From the NCBI RefSeq assembly GCF_020379485.1, contig NW_026015668.1:372001-436000 (forward strand): a stretch of DNA of 64,000 nucleotides, read 5' to 3'. This stretch comes from Brassica napus. Lineage: Eukaryota; Streptophyta; Magnoliopsida; Brassicales; Brassicaceae. This document shows positions 47,037 through 58,848 of this stretch, piece after piece (positions within the stretch are counted from its first letter, which is position 1; the number at the start of each line of letters is the position of its first letter). Position numbers and translations under genes: made by a program. The notes under the pieces were generated by a model. That model was given only the letters and a program-made list of their open reading frames with translations, was not told the origin of the DNA and made no database searches.

Positions 47037-47125
47037 CAATTTGAGTTTTTGTTTTCCTTAATAAAGAGAGCCATAATCATATAAAAACAAACACTTTCAT
47101 ACCAACACAAAAGAAAATTGGGGTT

Positions 47126-49486
47126 ATGATGATTCCAAACCAATTTTATTGTCTTTTTGATATTGTTACTTTGTATTTCTTCTTTTTGGGTTTCCTCCTT
47201 CTGCACACGTTTGCTTCTCCTGTGCTCCAACATTGTCATCATGACCAGATGGATGCTCTTCTTGAGTTCAAACACGAGTTTCTGGTAAATGAATTCAACT
47301 CAAACTCATCTTTAAGTTCATGGAAGACGAATAGTGATTGTTGTCTTTGGGAAGGTGTCACATGCGATACTAAATCTGGCAAAGTGATTTCACTTGATCT
47401 CCAATACATCCCTCTCAACAACTTTTTAAAACTTAATAGTGGTCTTTTCAAACTTCAGCATCTTCGTAACCTAAGTCTTAGAGATTGCCATCTCCATGGA
47501 GAGATTCCTTCTTCATTAGGAAACCTTTCTCATCTCGAACATCTTGACCTTTTGGGTAATTATTTAGTAGGGGAAGTTCCAGCTTCAGTCGGAAACCTAA
47601 CCCAACTAAAATATTTAAACCTTAACAATAACAAATTCACTGGAAATATTCATGTTCCATTTGCCAACTTTACAAAGCTGACCCACTTAGATATCTCAAA
47701 CAACCAATTCACAGGTGAATTGCCTCTTGTACTACTAAATCTAGCCACTAGTTTGTCGATTTTAGCCATTAGCAATAATCTGTTTAAATCCATATTTCCA
47801 TCTGATATGAGTCGATTCGACAAGTTAGAGCATATTGATGTGGGAGGTAACTCATTTTTCGGTCCTTTTCCTACACCTTTGTTCATGATTCCTTCGTTAA
47901 CATGGGTTAATTTAAGAGAAAACCAGTTTGAGGGACCTATAGAGTTTAGGAATATATCTTCGTCATCTAAGCTTCAGAGTCTATTCCTTAGTCAAAACAA
48001 ATTCGAAGGTCCTATTCCCAAATCCATATCAAAATTTCCCAATCTTGAGACTTTATTTCTTAGTGACAACAATTTCACAGGAACAATTCCCATATCTATA
48101 TCAAACTTGGTCAACCTTGTTACTTTTGATATTAGCCAAAACAATTTCACTGGACCAATCCCCAGATCAAATTTAGTCAAACTCCAGTATCTTGATCTTT
48201 CTAACAATAAGTTGGAAGGTGAAATTCCAGGTTGGTTAGGGGGTGTGTTGGAGTTGATGCTTTCTCACAACTCTTTCAGCCGTTTTGGAAAGTCATTAGA
48301 AGTTTCAGATGTAACACATATCCAAACGTTGGATCTGAGTTCAAATTCTTTCCAAGGACCATTACCTCATTGGATATGCAAGCTTAGACCGTCAATGTTC
48401 TTGGATTTGTCTAACAATATCTTCAACGGTTCCATCCATCAATGTTTAAGGAACACGATTGTTCCTCTCAGAGCGCTAAATCTACAGAACAACAATCTCA
48501 CTGGAATTCTTCTTCAAGATTTATTTGTCAACGCTACCAACTTAGAGTTAGTTGACGTTAGCGGCAACAAGTTGGAGGGAAAACTTCCGGAATCATTGAT
48601 CAACTGCATTTCTTTGAAGTTTTTAAATGTAAGAAGCAACAAGATCAAAGACAAGTTTCCATCTTGGTTGAGTTCTCTGCCGTCATTAAATGTCTTAATC
48701 CTCCGATCAAATGAATTCTACGGGCCTTTGTATCATCCACATGTGTCCATTGGGTTTCAAAGTTTAAAAGTCATTGATATATCACATAACCACTTCAACG
48801 GAACTTTGCCGCCTTTCTATTTTTCCAGATGGCATGGGATGACCACGTTAAGGGAAGAACATCAAAGTTACACCGTCTACATGGGATATCCTGCGTATGG
48901 AGGTTTTTACCGTAGTTCGATGGAAATGGTGAACAAAGGAGTTGATACAAAGTTTCAGCGGATCCGAAAAGACTTCAAGGCTATTGACTTTTCAGAAAAC
49001 GAATTTGGTGGAAAGATACCGAGTTCCATTGGATTTTTGGAAGAACTGCGTCTTCTCAACTTGTCTGGTAACACATTCACAGGCAATATACCTCAATCAT
49101 TGGCAAATCTGACAAATCTCGAGGAACTAGACTTGTCTCGAAATCAGCTGTCAGGTCAGATTCCTAGTGAGCTTGGCAGTCTATCTTTTTTGTCAATTAT
49201 GAACTTCTCCCATAACAATCTCGAAGGTCCAATACCGCGAAGCACACAGTTTCAAAGACAAAAGTGTTCAGCATTCATGTACAACTCCAACCTCTATGGT
49301 CTCGAAGATATATGTGGAAAGACACATGTCCCTAATCCTACACCACAAGAGTCCGAAGATTTGTCCAAGCCAAAAGAACAAGTGATTAGTTGGATTTCAG
49401 CTGGGATAGCCTATGGACCTGGTGTATTTTATGGGTTGGTGATTGCACATAAATTATCTCCACACATACACAAGTGGTTCATGTAA
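47126..49486 (+). CDS. Leucine-rich-repeat receptor-like protein (RLP), short cytosolic tail
   Basis: One exon of 786 codons. A hydrophobic signal peptide (about residues 10-31) precedes an LRR N-terminal cap with paired cysteines ([10 protein letters not shown], 71-80). More than twenty plant-type LRRs of form L..LDLS.N.F.G.IP follow, then an island region (about 570-605, with MEMVNKG) and four more LRRs. An acidic juxtamembrane stretch ([11 protein letters not shown]) leads to a transmembrane segment (about 753-775) with a GIAYG GxxxG motif, which in this family aids pairing with SOBIR1-type kinases. RLPs detect microbial or developmental signals at the plasma membrane. The tail stops at HKWFM; the next codons (TAA then Lys-Phe) suggest that a Glu codon became a stop, trimming the usual short basic tail. 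No gene of this type lies between LSH9 and MRH1 in Arabidopsis, so it probably moved in. Confidence 0.9.
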   Translation: MMIPNQFYCLFDIVTLYFFFLGFLLLHTFASPVLQHCHHDQMDALLEFKHEFLVNEFNSNSSLSSWKTNSDCCLWEGVTCDTKSGKVISLDLQYIPLNNFLKLNSGLFKLQHLRNLSLRDCHLHGEIPSSLGNLSHLEHLDLLGNYLVGEVPASVGNLTQLKYLNLNNNKFTGNIHVPFANFTKLTHLDISNNQFTGELPLVLLNLATSLSILAISNNLFKSIFPSDMSRFDKLEHIDVGGNSFFGPFPTPLFMIPSLTWVNLRENQFEGPIEFRNISSSSKLQSLFLSQNKFEGPIPKSISKFPNLETLFLSDNNFTGTIPISISNLVNLVTFDISQNNFTGPIPRSNLVKLQYLDLSNNKLEGEIPGWLGGVLELMLSHNSFSRFGKSLEVSDVTHIQTLDLSSNSFQGPLPHWICKLRPSMFLDLSNNIFNGSIHQCLRNTIVPLRALNLQNNNLTGILLQDLFVNATNLELVDVSGNKLEGKLPESLINCISLKFLNVRSNKIKDKFPSWLSSLPSLNVLILRSNEFYGPLYHPHVSIGFQSLKVIDISHNHFNGTLPPFYFSRWHGMTTLREEHQSYTVYMGYPAYGGFYRSSMEMVNKGVDTKFQRIRKDFKAIDFSENEFGGKIPSSIGFLEELRLLNLSGNTFTGNIPQSLANLTNLEELDLSRNQLSGQIPSELGSLSFLSIMNFSHNNLEGPIPRSTQFQRQKCSAFMYNSNLYGLEDICGKTHVPNPTPQESEDLSKPKEQVISWISAGIAYGPGVFYGLVIAHKLSPHIHKWFM

Positions 49487-49990
49487 AAGTTCCGTCATAT
49501 GTTCAACACCATCTCTCTTTAAATGTTTGCGAAACATGTGTATATTTGTGCTCTTCAAATGTAATTTTTTATATTATTATTTGTTTTAATAATCGTGGTG
49601 TTTGGTGGTATGTGATCTTTAAGTTAAAAATGTATTCAAAAGCTTCTTTCTACATAAATCAAAACTTGTGAGGCTACAAATGTTTAAACTCTTAGATATG
49701 GTGAGTGTGTGTATGTGATAGGTGATGTGGTGCTGACCTGGCAACAGCAGAAGAATAAGAAGAGTGACTTGGCACCTGCAGAAGAAAAGAAAGATTTCGG
49801 TTAGACTTGTAAAGAGAGAGAGAGAGTGTCATAAGTATAAATAGATGATAGATTGTAACAAAATCTTTATGCATCTTGTGGTGATGTATCTGGGAGAGAT
49901 TGTAATCGTTGTTCTTGATGCTTATGTTGATTTTTTATAACTTGTCACGTCTTTTAAGTCTTACCCACCAGGACTTTCGTATTAACTTAG
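49487..49990. other. RLP downstream region with LTR-like tract
   Basis: RLP 3' flank, then from 49700 a GA/GT-rich stretch with a TATA-like word (TATAAATAG near 49840) that resembles a copia LTR. No ends or internal region identified. Confidence 0.35.
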
Positions 49991-49994
49991 ATAG

Positions 49995-50605
49995 GCTTCC
50001 AACCTGAAACTAATTGGTGATAAATGGATTGACCTCTCTATTTTATATATTACTTAAAATTACTTCCAACTATTTATGTGGGAGATTTGGTCTCTAATAC
50101 GTGATCTCGAAATAATGACTCTTTGAACGTTAATTTCAGAATGTTTGGGAAAGATAGATGGGACAACTTTGGGCAAGATCGATGTGGATTGGGTTGGACT
50201 GTTTGGATGGACTTTGATACCATTTTAAATTATATGGGCTTCCAACCTAAAATCAGTTGGTGATAACTGGAGTGGTTCATACATCTTATATATTACTGAG
50301 GATCTCTTATAACTTCCGATGTGGGACATTTGTCCCTATTACGTCTCCTCGAGATCATGGATCTTTGAGCGTCAATCTCAAAATGTCTGGGCAAGGATCG
50401 ATGGGCCGACTTTGGGTTGGATCGAGTAGGATTGTTTGAATCGGGTTGGATTGTTTGAATCGGGTTCTAAACCAGATAGTTTCCAACCTAAAACCAATTG
50501 GTGATAAGTGAATTAACTCATCTATTTTATATATTATTTAAGATCTCTTACAGCTTCTGACCCAACTTCTGATGTGGGACCTTCGTCCCTAATATTTCAA
50601 AGGCA
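49995..50605. repeat. Three tandem copies of a 240-bp repeat
   Basis: TTCCAACCT...CAATTGGTGATAA begins at about 49998, 50240 and 50480. Each copy continues with CATCTATTTTATATATTA and, some 60-90 bp on, GATGTGGGAC.TT.GTCCC. Divergence is moderate. The sequence resembles plant TRIM/LTR-type repeats. Confidence 0.75.
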
Positions 50606-51344
50606 AAAAGTTCAATGGAAACTTTTCTTCCTCTAATTGACAAAAGAATAAAATATCTAACACTCTTGTGAGTGAACCAATTTGCGAGTGATAAGAGGTG
50701 AGACTTCAGTCTATAATATTCTTATTCTGTTTACCTAAGACTGTTGTTTGGCCATTCATCCTCACTGTTATCTCTCTTGGCATTTTTTTTTAAGAAGCCA
50801 TATCATTCGAGTAAAAAGGGTTGAAACTTTTGTATTCTGGATCAAAACGACCTCAAGGAATTTCTTAACTGCATTCCCAAGTAAGTTCAGATTCACATTT
50901 CTTAGCTTAGAGACTCAGGATTAGTACTTAAAGATTTCAGTATGACTCTTGCAGGTTTTTTTAAGGAAGCTGATATCTTCAAACGACGTGAGTTATTAGA
51001 AAAAACAAGTAACTTGGCGGATGAACCTGCTCCTCAATCTCCTAGTCCTTCTCGTCAGATTATAATAGTCATAATCTCAGGAGCAGTGGGTCTTTCCCTG
51101 CAGTACCCAATGCAAACAAGAGAATGTATCTTTAGTCTCTCCTCTACCTTCTCCTGATGAGAACACTTATTCTCCAAGAATCAGCCGCAAGATAATAAAC
51201 AGTCAAAACATTTATTGTGGTAGCTTTTTTCTCTTGTTTGCTAATTATAATAGCCATAATATTCTTCTGCCGGAAAAGTGCTGTAGAGAGCATAGGCCTT
51301 GGACAACTGGTCTTGGTGGGAAGTTGCATAAAGTTTTTGTTACT

Positions 51345-52038
51345 GATACAAAACTTATTTCTCTTTGACTCTGTTTTACAATAATTACTCTGTTTCTACC
51401 CTGTTATTACTCTGTTTTATGTAAGTGTAGGATGCAATACGGTAAAGTAATGCAAAAGACAAATCAGTAGATAAAGGGAACTAGTAAACATGTTTTGCTA
51501 TATTAGATATCACCTTAGAAAATCATTACAAAACTTACTTAATCAACTTTACACAACTAGTTATTTCCCTAACAATTGCTACTGAAAAGACTCCTAGCTT
51601 ACATATCTCGTCGCATGATACGTTAGTCTCTGACTAAAAATGATACCAAGAACACTTCCAAGAGATTCTCACTCTTGCTCTATAAATTCAGCCTCGAGTG
51701 TCTAGTTGATTCCTCATCAACCTCTTGTTATTTTATAGTGATCTCCATGTTTCCAAAATCATAGTCCAAAGACCACCACACAAAGAAACCATGGATATGA
51801 ACAACTTTCATATTAATAAGTACAAATTAATTTTTTTTTGGAATTGTACTTATTAATTAATTTTTTTTTGGAATTGTACTTATTCCTTTTCAAGGCATAC
51901 ACTTAACCCTTTTTTTTTTGAACAACGCATATACTTAACCCAAATTTATCTTTTTGCCTTTCCTCCTTGGCATAAATTCACTCCTCAATTTTACCCTAAT
52001 CCAGCTCACCAACTTACATCCACATGATCTCCACCACC
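51345..52038. other. Inserted DNA left of the CACTA remnant
   Basis: No coding content. It includes a duplicated 31-bp block, AATTAATTTTTTTTTGG plus AATTGTACTTATT (51831-51886), whose second half is inverse to AATAAGTACAAATT just before it, so the stretch can fold back. It also holds the tail-only scar at 51895. Confidence 0.45.
51895..51941 (-). mobile_element. Tail-only retroposition scar with 15-bp target duplication
   Basis: GCATACACTTAACCC (51895-51909) and GCATATACTTAACCC (51927-51941) differ by one base. Between them is only a T run plus GAACAAC (17 nt). Confidence 0.6.
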
Positions 52039-52614
52039 CACTACAAGAAAACATAAGTTTAACGACGGCGGTATTCCTCGTGATTTCGTCGTAAAAGAGG
52101 GTTTACTAGGAATTAGCGAGGAAACACGTTTCGTCGTTACTCGTTCGTCGTAACACATATTTCCTCGCCAATACGTCGTTACTTAGCGAGGAAAACGTTT
52201 CGTCGTAAAGACGAAGTACCATATTTCATCGTAAAGACCACGTAAATATTCCACGTAAGAATGTCGCTATATTTCCTCGTAAATACCTCGAAAGTAGTTC
52301 CTCGTAAACTACACATATTTATCTCGAAAGTATTTCCTCGTAAAGTACACGTAAATACCTCGAAAATAATACCTCGTAAAGTACTCGTTGAATCTTCCTC
52401 GTCATTTGCTCGTAAACTTCCACGCAAATAAGTCGTAAATTAGCTACGAATTCACTTCGTTTTATTATTTTACAGAATTTAAAAATATAATTAAAAAATA
52501 ATTAAAATTATATAATTTATTAATAAAATTAAAATTTAAAAATAAAATCAATACGAAAATATTTTATATATAAATAAGTTTTGAATTTATAAATACAACA
52601 ACCGAAAAAAAAAA

Positions 52615-55466
52615 CTAAGAGTCGTTCATCGCCCTGTAGAATTCATCACTCCTCCTCTCTACATCCGTCTTGGCATGTGTGTCGGATAGGGGTGTTCAAT
52701 CCGGATATCGGTTCGGATTAGGTTCGGTTTTTTTTTATTTTCGGTATTTCGGTTAGTAAAATATAACTACCATTCTAAATCCATATTTACTTCGGTTCGG
52801 TTCGGTTTATATACCGTCGGTTTTCGGTTTATTCGGTTTTATACCAAAAAACATAATTATTTAGTTTGAGATCATATAAAATAAATTTTAGAGTCATATT
52901 GTCAACACAGCCATTTATTAAAAATATATTACATGTTCAAATAAATGAACAAAAACGTAAAAATGCTTCTACCATCAAATAAAATCATCAAATCTATAAT
53001 TAAAATCAGGGCCTGAAATTTTGAAAATAAAAATATGAAACAATACAGAAACATGAAAGAAAAGTTTTTCCACTCTTCCATATTTAGTGTTTATTAAAGT
53101 CATGTTTTTTCGATTGAACACGAAACTCTGTTTGTTTATAGATAAGAAAAAAGCTGTGAAAATTTTCCATTAATTATTTTCCATCAAATTTATCATCTTC
53201 ATATTAATTTAGTGAATACTAAAATAAAGAAAAAATATAAAAAAAAAAAAAAAACTTAGAAAATAAGATGTCTGAATTGCGATGTATTCAAGTGTTTTAC
53301 AAATTATATAAGGTTCTTTATTACTATAACATTATGGTAATAGTTATTAACACAAATTTAACTTATATAACAAATAGATTTTCATGTATTGTTATAAAAT
53401 AGATACATATTTACATGTTTCTACTTTTAATCGGTTTTGTTCGGTTTATTCGGTTATATACCAAACCATATCCAAATCCTACGGTTTTTATAAAATTATA
53501 TCCATTCGGTTTATATGGTATATACCAAAACCAAACCATATTGTCTATTTCGGTTCGGTTCGGTTCGGTACGGTTCGGTTTTACCATATTGAACAGCCCT
53601 AGTCGGATGATGACTCGCCTAGAATGGGATTTTGTCGTTGCATGTTCCTCAGCAAGGACTCCCATTCCGGATTTGTGGCCGCTATAACGTCCAAAAAGCC
53701 CTCGACTCCACCCACACGAGCTGTGAACGCAGATCGCGTCGAGTCCAACTCGTTACGCAGCTGAGCGGACTCTCTACGCAGCTGAGTGACTTCATCTTCC
53801 CGTGTCTGACCATAAGACGATCTCGCTCTCAGAACATCGTTGACGGAACCAATCCCCAACATATGTCTTTTTTTCTTAGGGACAACCTTAAAAACAAAAA
53901 ATAAATATTGTTAGTAAAAATTTAAAGTTAAATTAAATGAATAATAAAAAAAAAAAAAATTTTAAAAACTTACCTCCTCGTAAATCTTATCCACTTCAAG
54001 TGCGGATAAGGTGACGGGTAATCCGTCGTTGGACTGCTGGGTCAGCTGGATCTGGCGGTCGTCAACCTGAGCAACCAAGTCGTTGAAGATTTGCTCGGAC
54101 TTGCCATCTATAAATTGGCCCGCCTTATTCTTGTGGTTGCTCTCGTAAAGTTGCATAAGAGACGGGAGTTGTCCCGTCTCTTTGGCCTAAAAAATATTTA
54201 AGAAAGTTAGAATATAAATATATATATATATATATTACAAAATTAATTAAATAAAATATTTAATTACCATTTCCAAACGGACACCGCGTGGGGTTTTTGG
54301 CCCGTAGAGTGAAGCATCGGCCCGTGTTACGGGAAGCAGAGCAAGACTTAGCAATTCTAATGGACTCAGGATCCCACCAATAACAAATGAGGCCATCCCA
54401 CACATCTGTGGTAAGCTCAGCGGGTTTGCCACGCTCATACCCCTTCACGATCCAGTCACCCTTCCAGTTGGAGATCGTGTCCAACAAGAGAACTTTAGCC
54501 TCCGCGTAAAATGTTTTCCTCACCATCTCATTGACCCCCATGGACCAATGATATTTTTGCTGCAAAAAAAGAATTAAATTAATAATTAGTTTAAAAAAAA
54601 TATATAAACCATGAAAAAATTAAAGTATACATAATTAATGAATAGTAACTTACAGCAAAAAATTTGAACCACGTCTTTCTGACGTAGATCGGCGTCTTTT
54701 TCCAGTTCGGATGTGCCATGGAGAAGTAACCTTTCATCGTGTCGGTTACGTCCGATGCAAGACATCCGTCAACCCCAAACCTGAAAAAAACAAATATAAA
54801 GTATAAATTATTTATTAATGTTATAAAAGAATTTTAAAAGAATAAAAAAAAAATTAATGTAACATACCACAAAGTTCCGTATGGTCGGTCGGGGTCTATG
54901 ACTGGTAAACCTTCTCTGCCTGGCTGACTGAGAATGTCCTCGACAGTGTACTGCGAGTAAGGAGCACTCGGAGGCACCATCAAATCGGGATGAATCTCGG
55001 CGGGCATCAGAGGAGCAATCGGAGGAGGCATAGGAGGAGGCATCGTCGGAGGAGGCATCGGAGGAGGCACAGGAGGAACCGATGGTGCACTTGAAGAAGG
55101 CGACCGAGAGACTCTCTGAGAAGGCTGAGTCTCGGGGACAGTCTCCGGACCCGAAAAACCAGGAGCTGAAGAAGACGACAGGTCTAAACGACTACCAGGC
55201 TCACCGAACATCTGTCTGTAATAGGGAGTAAGTCTGTTCTTTCGAATCGTCTGGAAAAATAATTAATTTTTAAAATTAACATCAACAGTAATTAACAAAT
55301 TTTATAAATAACAAATTCTATAAATCTAGCTAAATTCCCTACATTAACCACCTAATCAACACTAATTAGCATAAAATCAGTAAACCTATCTAAATTCCCT
55401 ACACTAACCACCTAATCTACCCTAAACTAATCAAATTAGAGAGGAAATAGAGAGAAAACGTACCAT
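52615..55466 (-). pseudogene. Transposase_24 (Ptta/En/Spm family) gene of the CACTA element
   Basis: Minus-strand exons: 55464-55466 (ATG only), 54868-55250, 54654-54780, 54268-54559, 53974-54186 and 53601-53886 continued by 52615-52687, all with GT-AG introns. The product starts with a Pro-rich segment ([12 protein letters not shown]), then [27 protein letters not shown], the family core YHWSMGVNEMVRKTFYAEAK, a C-terminal coiled-coil stretch ([17 protein letters not shown]) and MNDS at the end. One extra base near 54325 shifts the frame, and a hAT element is inserted after the codons for ESSSD. Proteins of this type are thought to be DNA-binding partners of the catalytic CACTA transposase, which is absent here. 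Confidence 0.8.
52688..53600. mobile_element. Non-autonomous hAT-type element inside the CACTA gene
   Basis: Starts AGGGGTGTTCAAT and ends ATTGAACAGCCCT, near-perfect inverted termini. Flanking 8-mers TGTCGGAT (52680-52687) and AGTCGGAT (53601-53608) match at 7 of 8. Subterminal GGTTCGGTTCGG words occur at both ends and the core is AT-rich without transposase. Confidence 0.8.
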
Positions 55467-55690
55467 AGCTACGAAAGAGAGAGGAAGTGGAGAGGAAATG
55501 GGAGAGCAAAGTTCGCGTGTTTATATAAGAAATTAACGAGGAACTCGCGAGGCCCGTGTTGAGTTTCCTCGTAATGTCCTCGTTCACTTACGAGGAATTA
55601 GCGAGGCCCTCTCTTTTATTTACGAGGTAGGAGCCAAAGCTAATTGGTCGTAAAACCTTTCAAAATTTCCTATAAATACACACCAGTTTG

Positions 55691-56022
55691 CTTCTCAAAT
55701 CAAAGATAGACTCACCGATTTGCTAGACTCAAGTTACCTTGCATGCCTCCTGGAACATTGCCTAGCGCAGCATGCGTCAACAACTTCGTCAAGGCAAAAA
55801 CCTCAAGTTTATCCTTCCCCAGATCAGCATTTTGCATCCACGTGGTACTCCCACTCTTCATGCCTTACGTATTAACGACTAATGCAGTCAAACATCAATG
55901 ACTTCATCACGGCTTGGTCAAGGCAGACTATTGACATCTACAAATTCTGGATTGCATCTTCATTTATGTTTTATATAAGGATGTTAACATTTGAAACTGA
56001 GAACATTATGAAAATGTCATAG
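55691..56022. other. Inserted DNA right of the CACTA remnant
   Basis: No open frame or element ends recognised. It contains CTATAAATA near 55670 and GC-moderate sequence that could be LTR-derived. Confidence 0.35.
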
Positions 56023-56429
56023 GGGTACCAAATCTGAACCGGACTGAGCTAGAAACAGTGTGTGAGGATTTTCAGCAATATCATCGAGGCCTTTGATGTT
56101 TACACTTTGTATGAAGGAACTTTGTCAAGTGGTGTTGAGATAGTTGTGGCCTCAACTGTGATTTCTGAATTTAAAGAATGGACCAGAGCCATGGAAATGG
56201 CATTATCTTAGAAAGGATAATCACTCATCAACTTAAATGTCTTACCATTATATAACTATCCTTTTCGAAATGGAGTTAGCGTATGTCTTCTTCTAGATTG
56301 AGACACTCTCGAGGATCAACCATAAGAACTTTTTGAATCTGATTGGATACTATGAAGAAGGTGACCCTTTTAATAGGATGATGGTCTTCGAGTGTGCTTT
56401 AAATGGAACCCTTTTGAGCATTGGCACTG

Positions 56430-57294
56430 TAAGAAAAACATTGGTCTCATAGTGTACTCTCTGGATTCTCTCTCTTAGTTAATAACTTTGTAAATCATGG
56501 TTTATGGTATATGTTGAAAGGTCTAAAAGAATTGATTTTGCTATCTATGTCATCAACGTGCATTTATTTTTTGGTGACTTGTACAGAAAAAGCTCTAAAG
56601 TTAAGTGTGCTTGAACTGGAATTGTAGAAAGATGAGTAATCTGTCGGAAAGTGATTTGTGATATCGATCGAGTGAGGCTAATGTACGGGGAAATGTCATA
56701 TGATGATTGCAGAGTTTAATGTCTAACACCTTTTTTTGATGACTTAATTATTATAGAATCATAAACAAGAACTTTGAGCCTCATAAAAATTAGATGTATT
56801 TATCATTTGTATTTGTACTAGGCCACATGATTGTCTGGGTCACCAGTTTCTTCATACATTCTCATATTCGGCAAAAAGAACTTTTTTGGCAATCTCGATC
56901 AGGGTGATCTCGTCTGTGAACAGTGTCTGCGTAGGAAGCTGGAGCACTTCTCTTGATTGGAGGAGCGACACCATGAAGTTTTTCTATAAGTGATCAGACC
57001 GCTTTGAATTTCTTAGAGAATAATTCTTTCAGATAAGCCATTTTGTCGATTTCTTGGCTGCAGCTGTGCATCTTGATATCCATATCTGTGTCAGAGTGAT
57101 CGCCATCTCCGGTCGAGTTAACATGATTTATATTTGTGATACTGGTTCCTTCAGTCTGTTCTTCATTCTATAATAGTGTCCATTGAGTCGTGTTGTCTCC
57201 TTCAGCCAAAGTATCCAAGGGTTGCATAGGTCTAATGCGGGTTTGAAACTTTCGTCATTTCTTTCCCATAGTGTTGATGGCTTAATTTTTCTTC
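56430..57294. other. Spacer and probable internal region of an LTR remnant
   Basis: After the MRH1-like fragment no further kinase motif is legible. From about 56870 the minus strand reads like internal retroelement leader DNA leading to the gag fragment, with stops in all frames. Confidence 0.35.
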
Positions 57295-57522
57295 TCAGAG
57301 AACTAAGTTCTCGGCTTCAAGCTGTAATAACTTATGTATGCTCTTCTCCAACTGCTTAGAGTATTCTTCCATCTTTTCTTTAAAGGTCTGTATCTCTGAG
57401 ATGATTTTGGGATTAATCACAAGGTGCTATTCCTTTTTTGGGCAAAAATTAATCTCAGTGATTTTTTTTTGCAAGGCTTCAAGCTGGACATCAATAGAAA
57501 AATTATTCTCACTTTCGGTCAT
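57295..57522 (-). pseudogene. Coiled-coil gag-like leader of an LTR element
   Basis: The minus-strand ATG at 57522 opens a frame of about 75 codons rich in Glu/Lys/Leu heptads (VQLEALQKKITEI, IQTFKEKMEEYSKQLEKS), with an in-frame TAG at 57427-57429 and TGA at 57295. It begins just inside the primer site, the normal gag position. No capsid domain seen. Confidence 0.5.
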
Positions 57523-57545
57523 CTTCACGTAGTCCTGGTTATCCT

Positions 57546-57562
57546 CCTCCTTCTAGCGCTAA
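57546..57562 (-). other. Primer-binding-type site
   Basis: On the minus strand TTAGCGCTAGAAGGAGG follows the LTR end, nearly the same word as at 12183-12202. Confidence 0.6.
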
Positions 57563-57564
57563 AC

Positions 57565-57957
57565 TGTTAGGGTAGAATCAAATATAGTTATCGTGATACT
57601 ACAAAAACATGAAGTAGTGAAATAAAACAAGAAGAATAATCAAAAGTAATGTTTTATTGATCAATATAGCATGAGTACAATGTATTGGTCCGGATACTCT
57701 AGTTCTAGCTACCAGCTGCTATAGTCAAAGTATGTATTAGTCGATCCGTCTCTTCTAGGATTTAGAGTCTTTTTATAGGTTTTTGTATTCGGAATCTAGG
57801 TTAGATTCTTCTATTTTCTTAAATATGGAAAGTTTTTTTTTACCCGGAGATGGAAGGAAAACACGAACACAAAACCAGAAATCTGTAAAGCCTGAGGAAA
57901 AAATCTGTGTCATGCTCTAAACAGAAAAATGACTTTCAAGATTAAGTATCCCCAACA
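57565..57957 (-). repeat. LTR (393 bp) of a truncated minus-strand element
   Basis: On the minus strand it runs TGTTGGGGATACTTAATC to GATTCTACCCTAACA, with TG...CA ends and a TATA-like word CTATAAAAAG near 57775. Only one LTR was found. Confidence 0.7.
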
Positions 57958-58848
57958 TTAAACACCTACTTCATCCTCAATCTCTCGCTGTGAAATCACT
58001 AGCATCACAATCTAAACATCCTCAAACCTTAGCCAGTGCTTGACAAACCACATGTTTTTCTATTGATGTCTTCGTGAATCACCCTACAATATGCCCTAAT
58101 TTCTTACCAATTACTTAATATTTGAAAGCATTACTTTTCGGGACGAATACTTGAAAGATTAAGTACTTGCTTCAAACAAGTCGAGTAATAAATCACAATT
58201 TACAATATTTATACGGGGCAAATCGGATAATACATATAGCTAAAATAGTAAGTACTTGTTCCGTGTCCACCCCTAGTTCTCATAAAATAGGTCACCAGAC
58301 TCGCCACTTTCAATGGCCTTTATTTACAAGAAGAAAAGGACAATTAAGATTTAAATTTGTGGCCTTAATTTAGGTTAACAATTTCTGTTCCCCCCTCTCC
58401 CAACAAGTTACATTCTTATGTTCATCATTTACTATCCTTTCTGCTTCTTTTTGGGGCAAAAGGTTGAAAGTGTTGCCTTATTTCATTTTTCAGACAATAG
58501 GCGAAAAGAAAAACATATTAGTCACAAGACTAATTATCATTAAGCACAATCAAACAAAACCTCCAAAAGAGGTTGCAGATTAGATAGTTATCTCATCATT
58601 CAAATCAAGTTCACAGACAAAAATATGCTTTACACTCACATGCATAATCAAACAAGCTTGGCCAAATCAAGTGAATACACTTTTTGTATCTGTTGATTGT
58701 TAAATGAAATCATACATATATAATAAGTCCCTAGACAAGCCAAGACAATACAATGGAGAACATTTCCAGTGATTCACTCATATATGTAATCAAGCTAAGA
58801 AGCAATCGGAAGTTTGTTTATGTATGCATAAAGTAAAATATATAAATA
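57958..58848. other. AT-rich spacer with a possible small hAT-type element
   Basis: Around 58080-58275 words AAGTACTTG and its inverse alternate, and the block ends GTCCACCCCTAG, a common plant hAT-type terminus. The left end could not be placed. No gene. Confidence 0.35.

Larger units (their letters stand above)
52039..55690 (-). mobile_element. CACTA (En/Spm) element remnant, right end not found
   Basis: The left end is CACTACAAGAAAAC at 52039, the classic terminus. Subterminal repeats TTCCTCGTAAA and relatives fill 52070-52460 and recur inverted at about 55540-55640 (CGAGGAATTAGCGAGG). A minus-strand Transposase_24-type gene lies between. The matching right terminus GTTTTCTTGTAGTG was not seen, so that end is truncated or diverged; 55690 is approximate. 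Confidence 0.8.
50955..56429 (+). pseudogene. MRH1-like receptor kinase (At4g18640-like), split and decayed
   Basis: Segment 1 (50955-51344) reads GFFKEADIFKRRELLEKTSN, APQSPSPS, RSSGSFPAVPNANKR, then after frame changes a transmembrane stretch (VVAFFSCLLIIIAIIFFCRKSAV) and GGKLHKVFVT. Segment 2 (56023-56429) reads GVPNLNRTELETVCEDF, YTLYEGTLSSGVEIVVAST, an intron-like gap, then INHKNFLNLIGYYEEGDPFN and FECALNGTLFEH. Order and wording match Arabidopsis MRH1, an LRR kinase for root-hair growth, whose kinase domain is atypical. The LRR ectodomain and the rest of the kinase are missing or unrecognised. About 4.7 kb of foreign DNA, including a CACTA remnant, separates the segments, and several frameshifts are present. 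Synteny with LSH9 supports the call. Confidence 0.8.
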
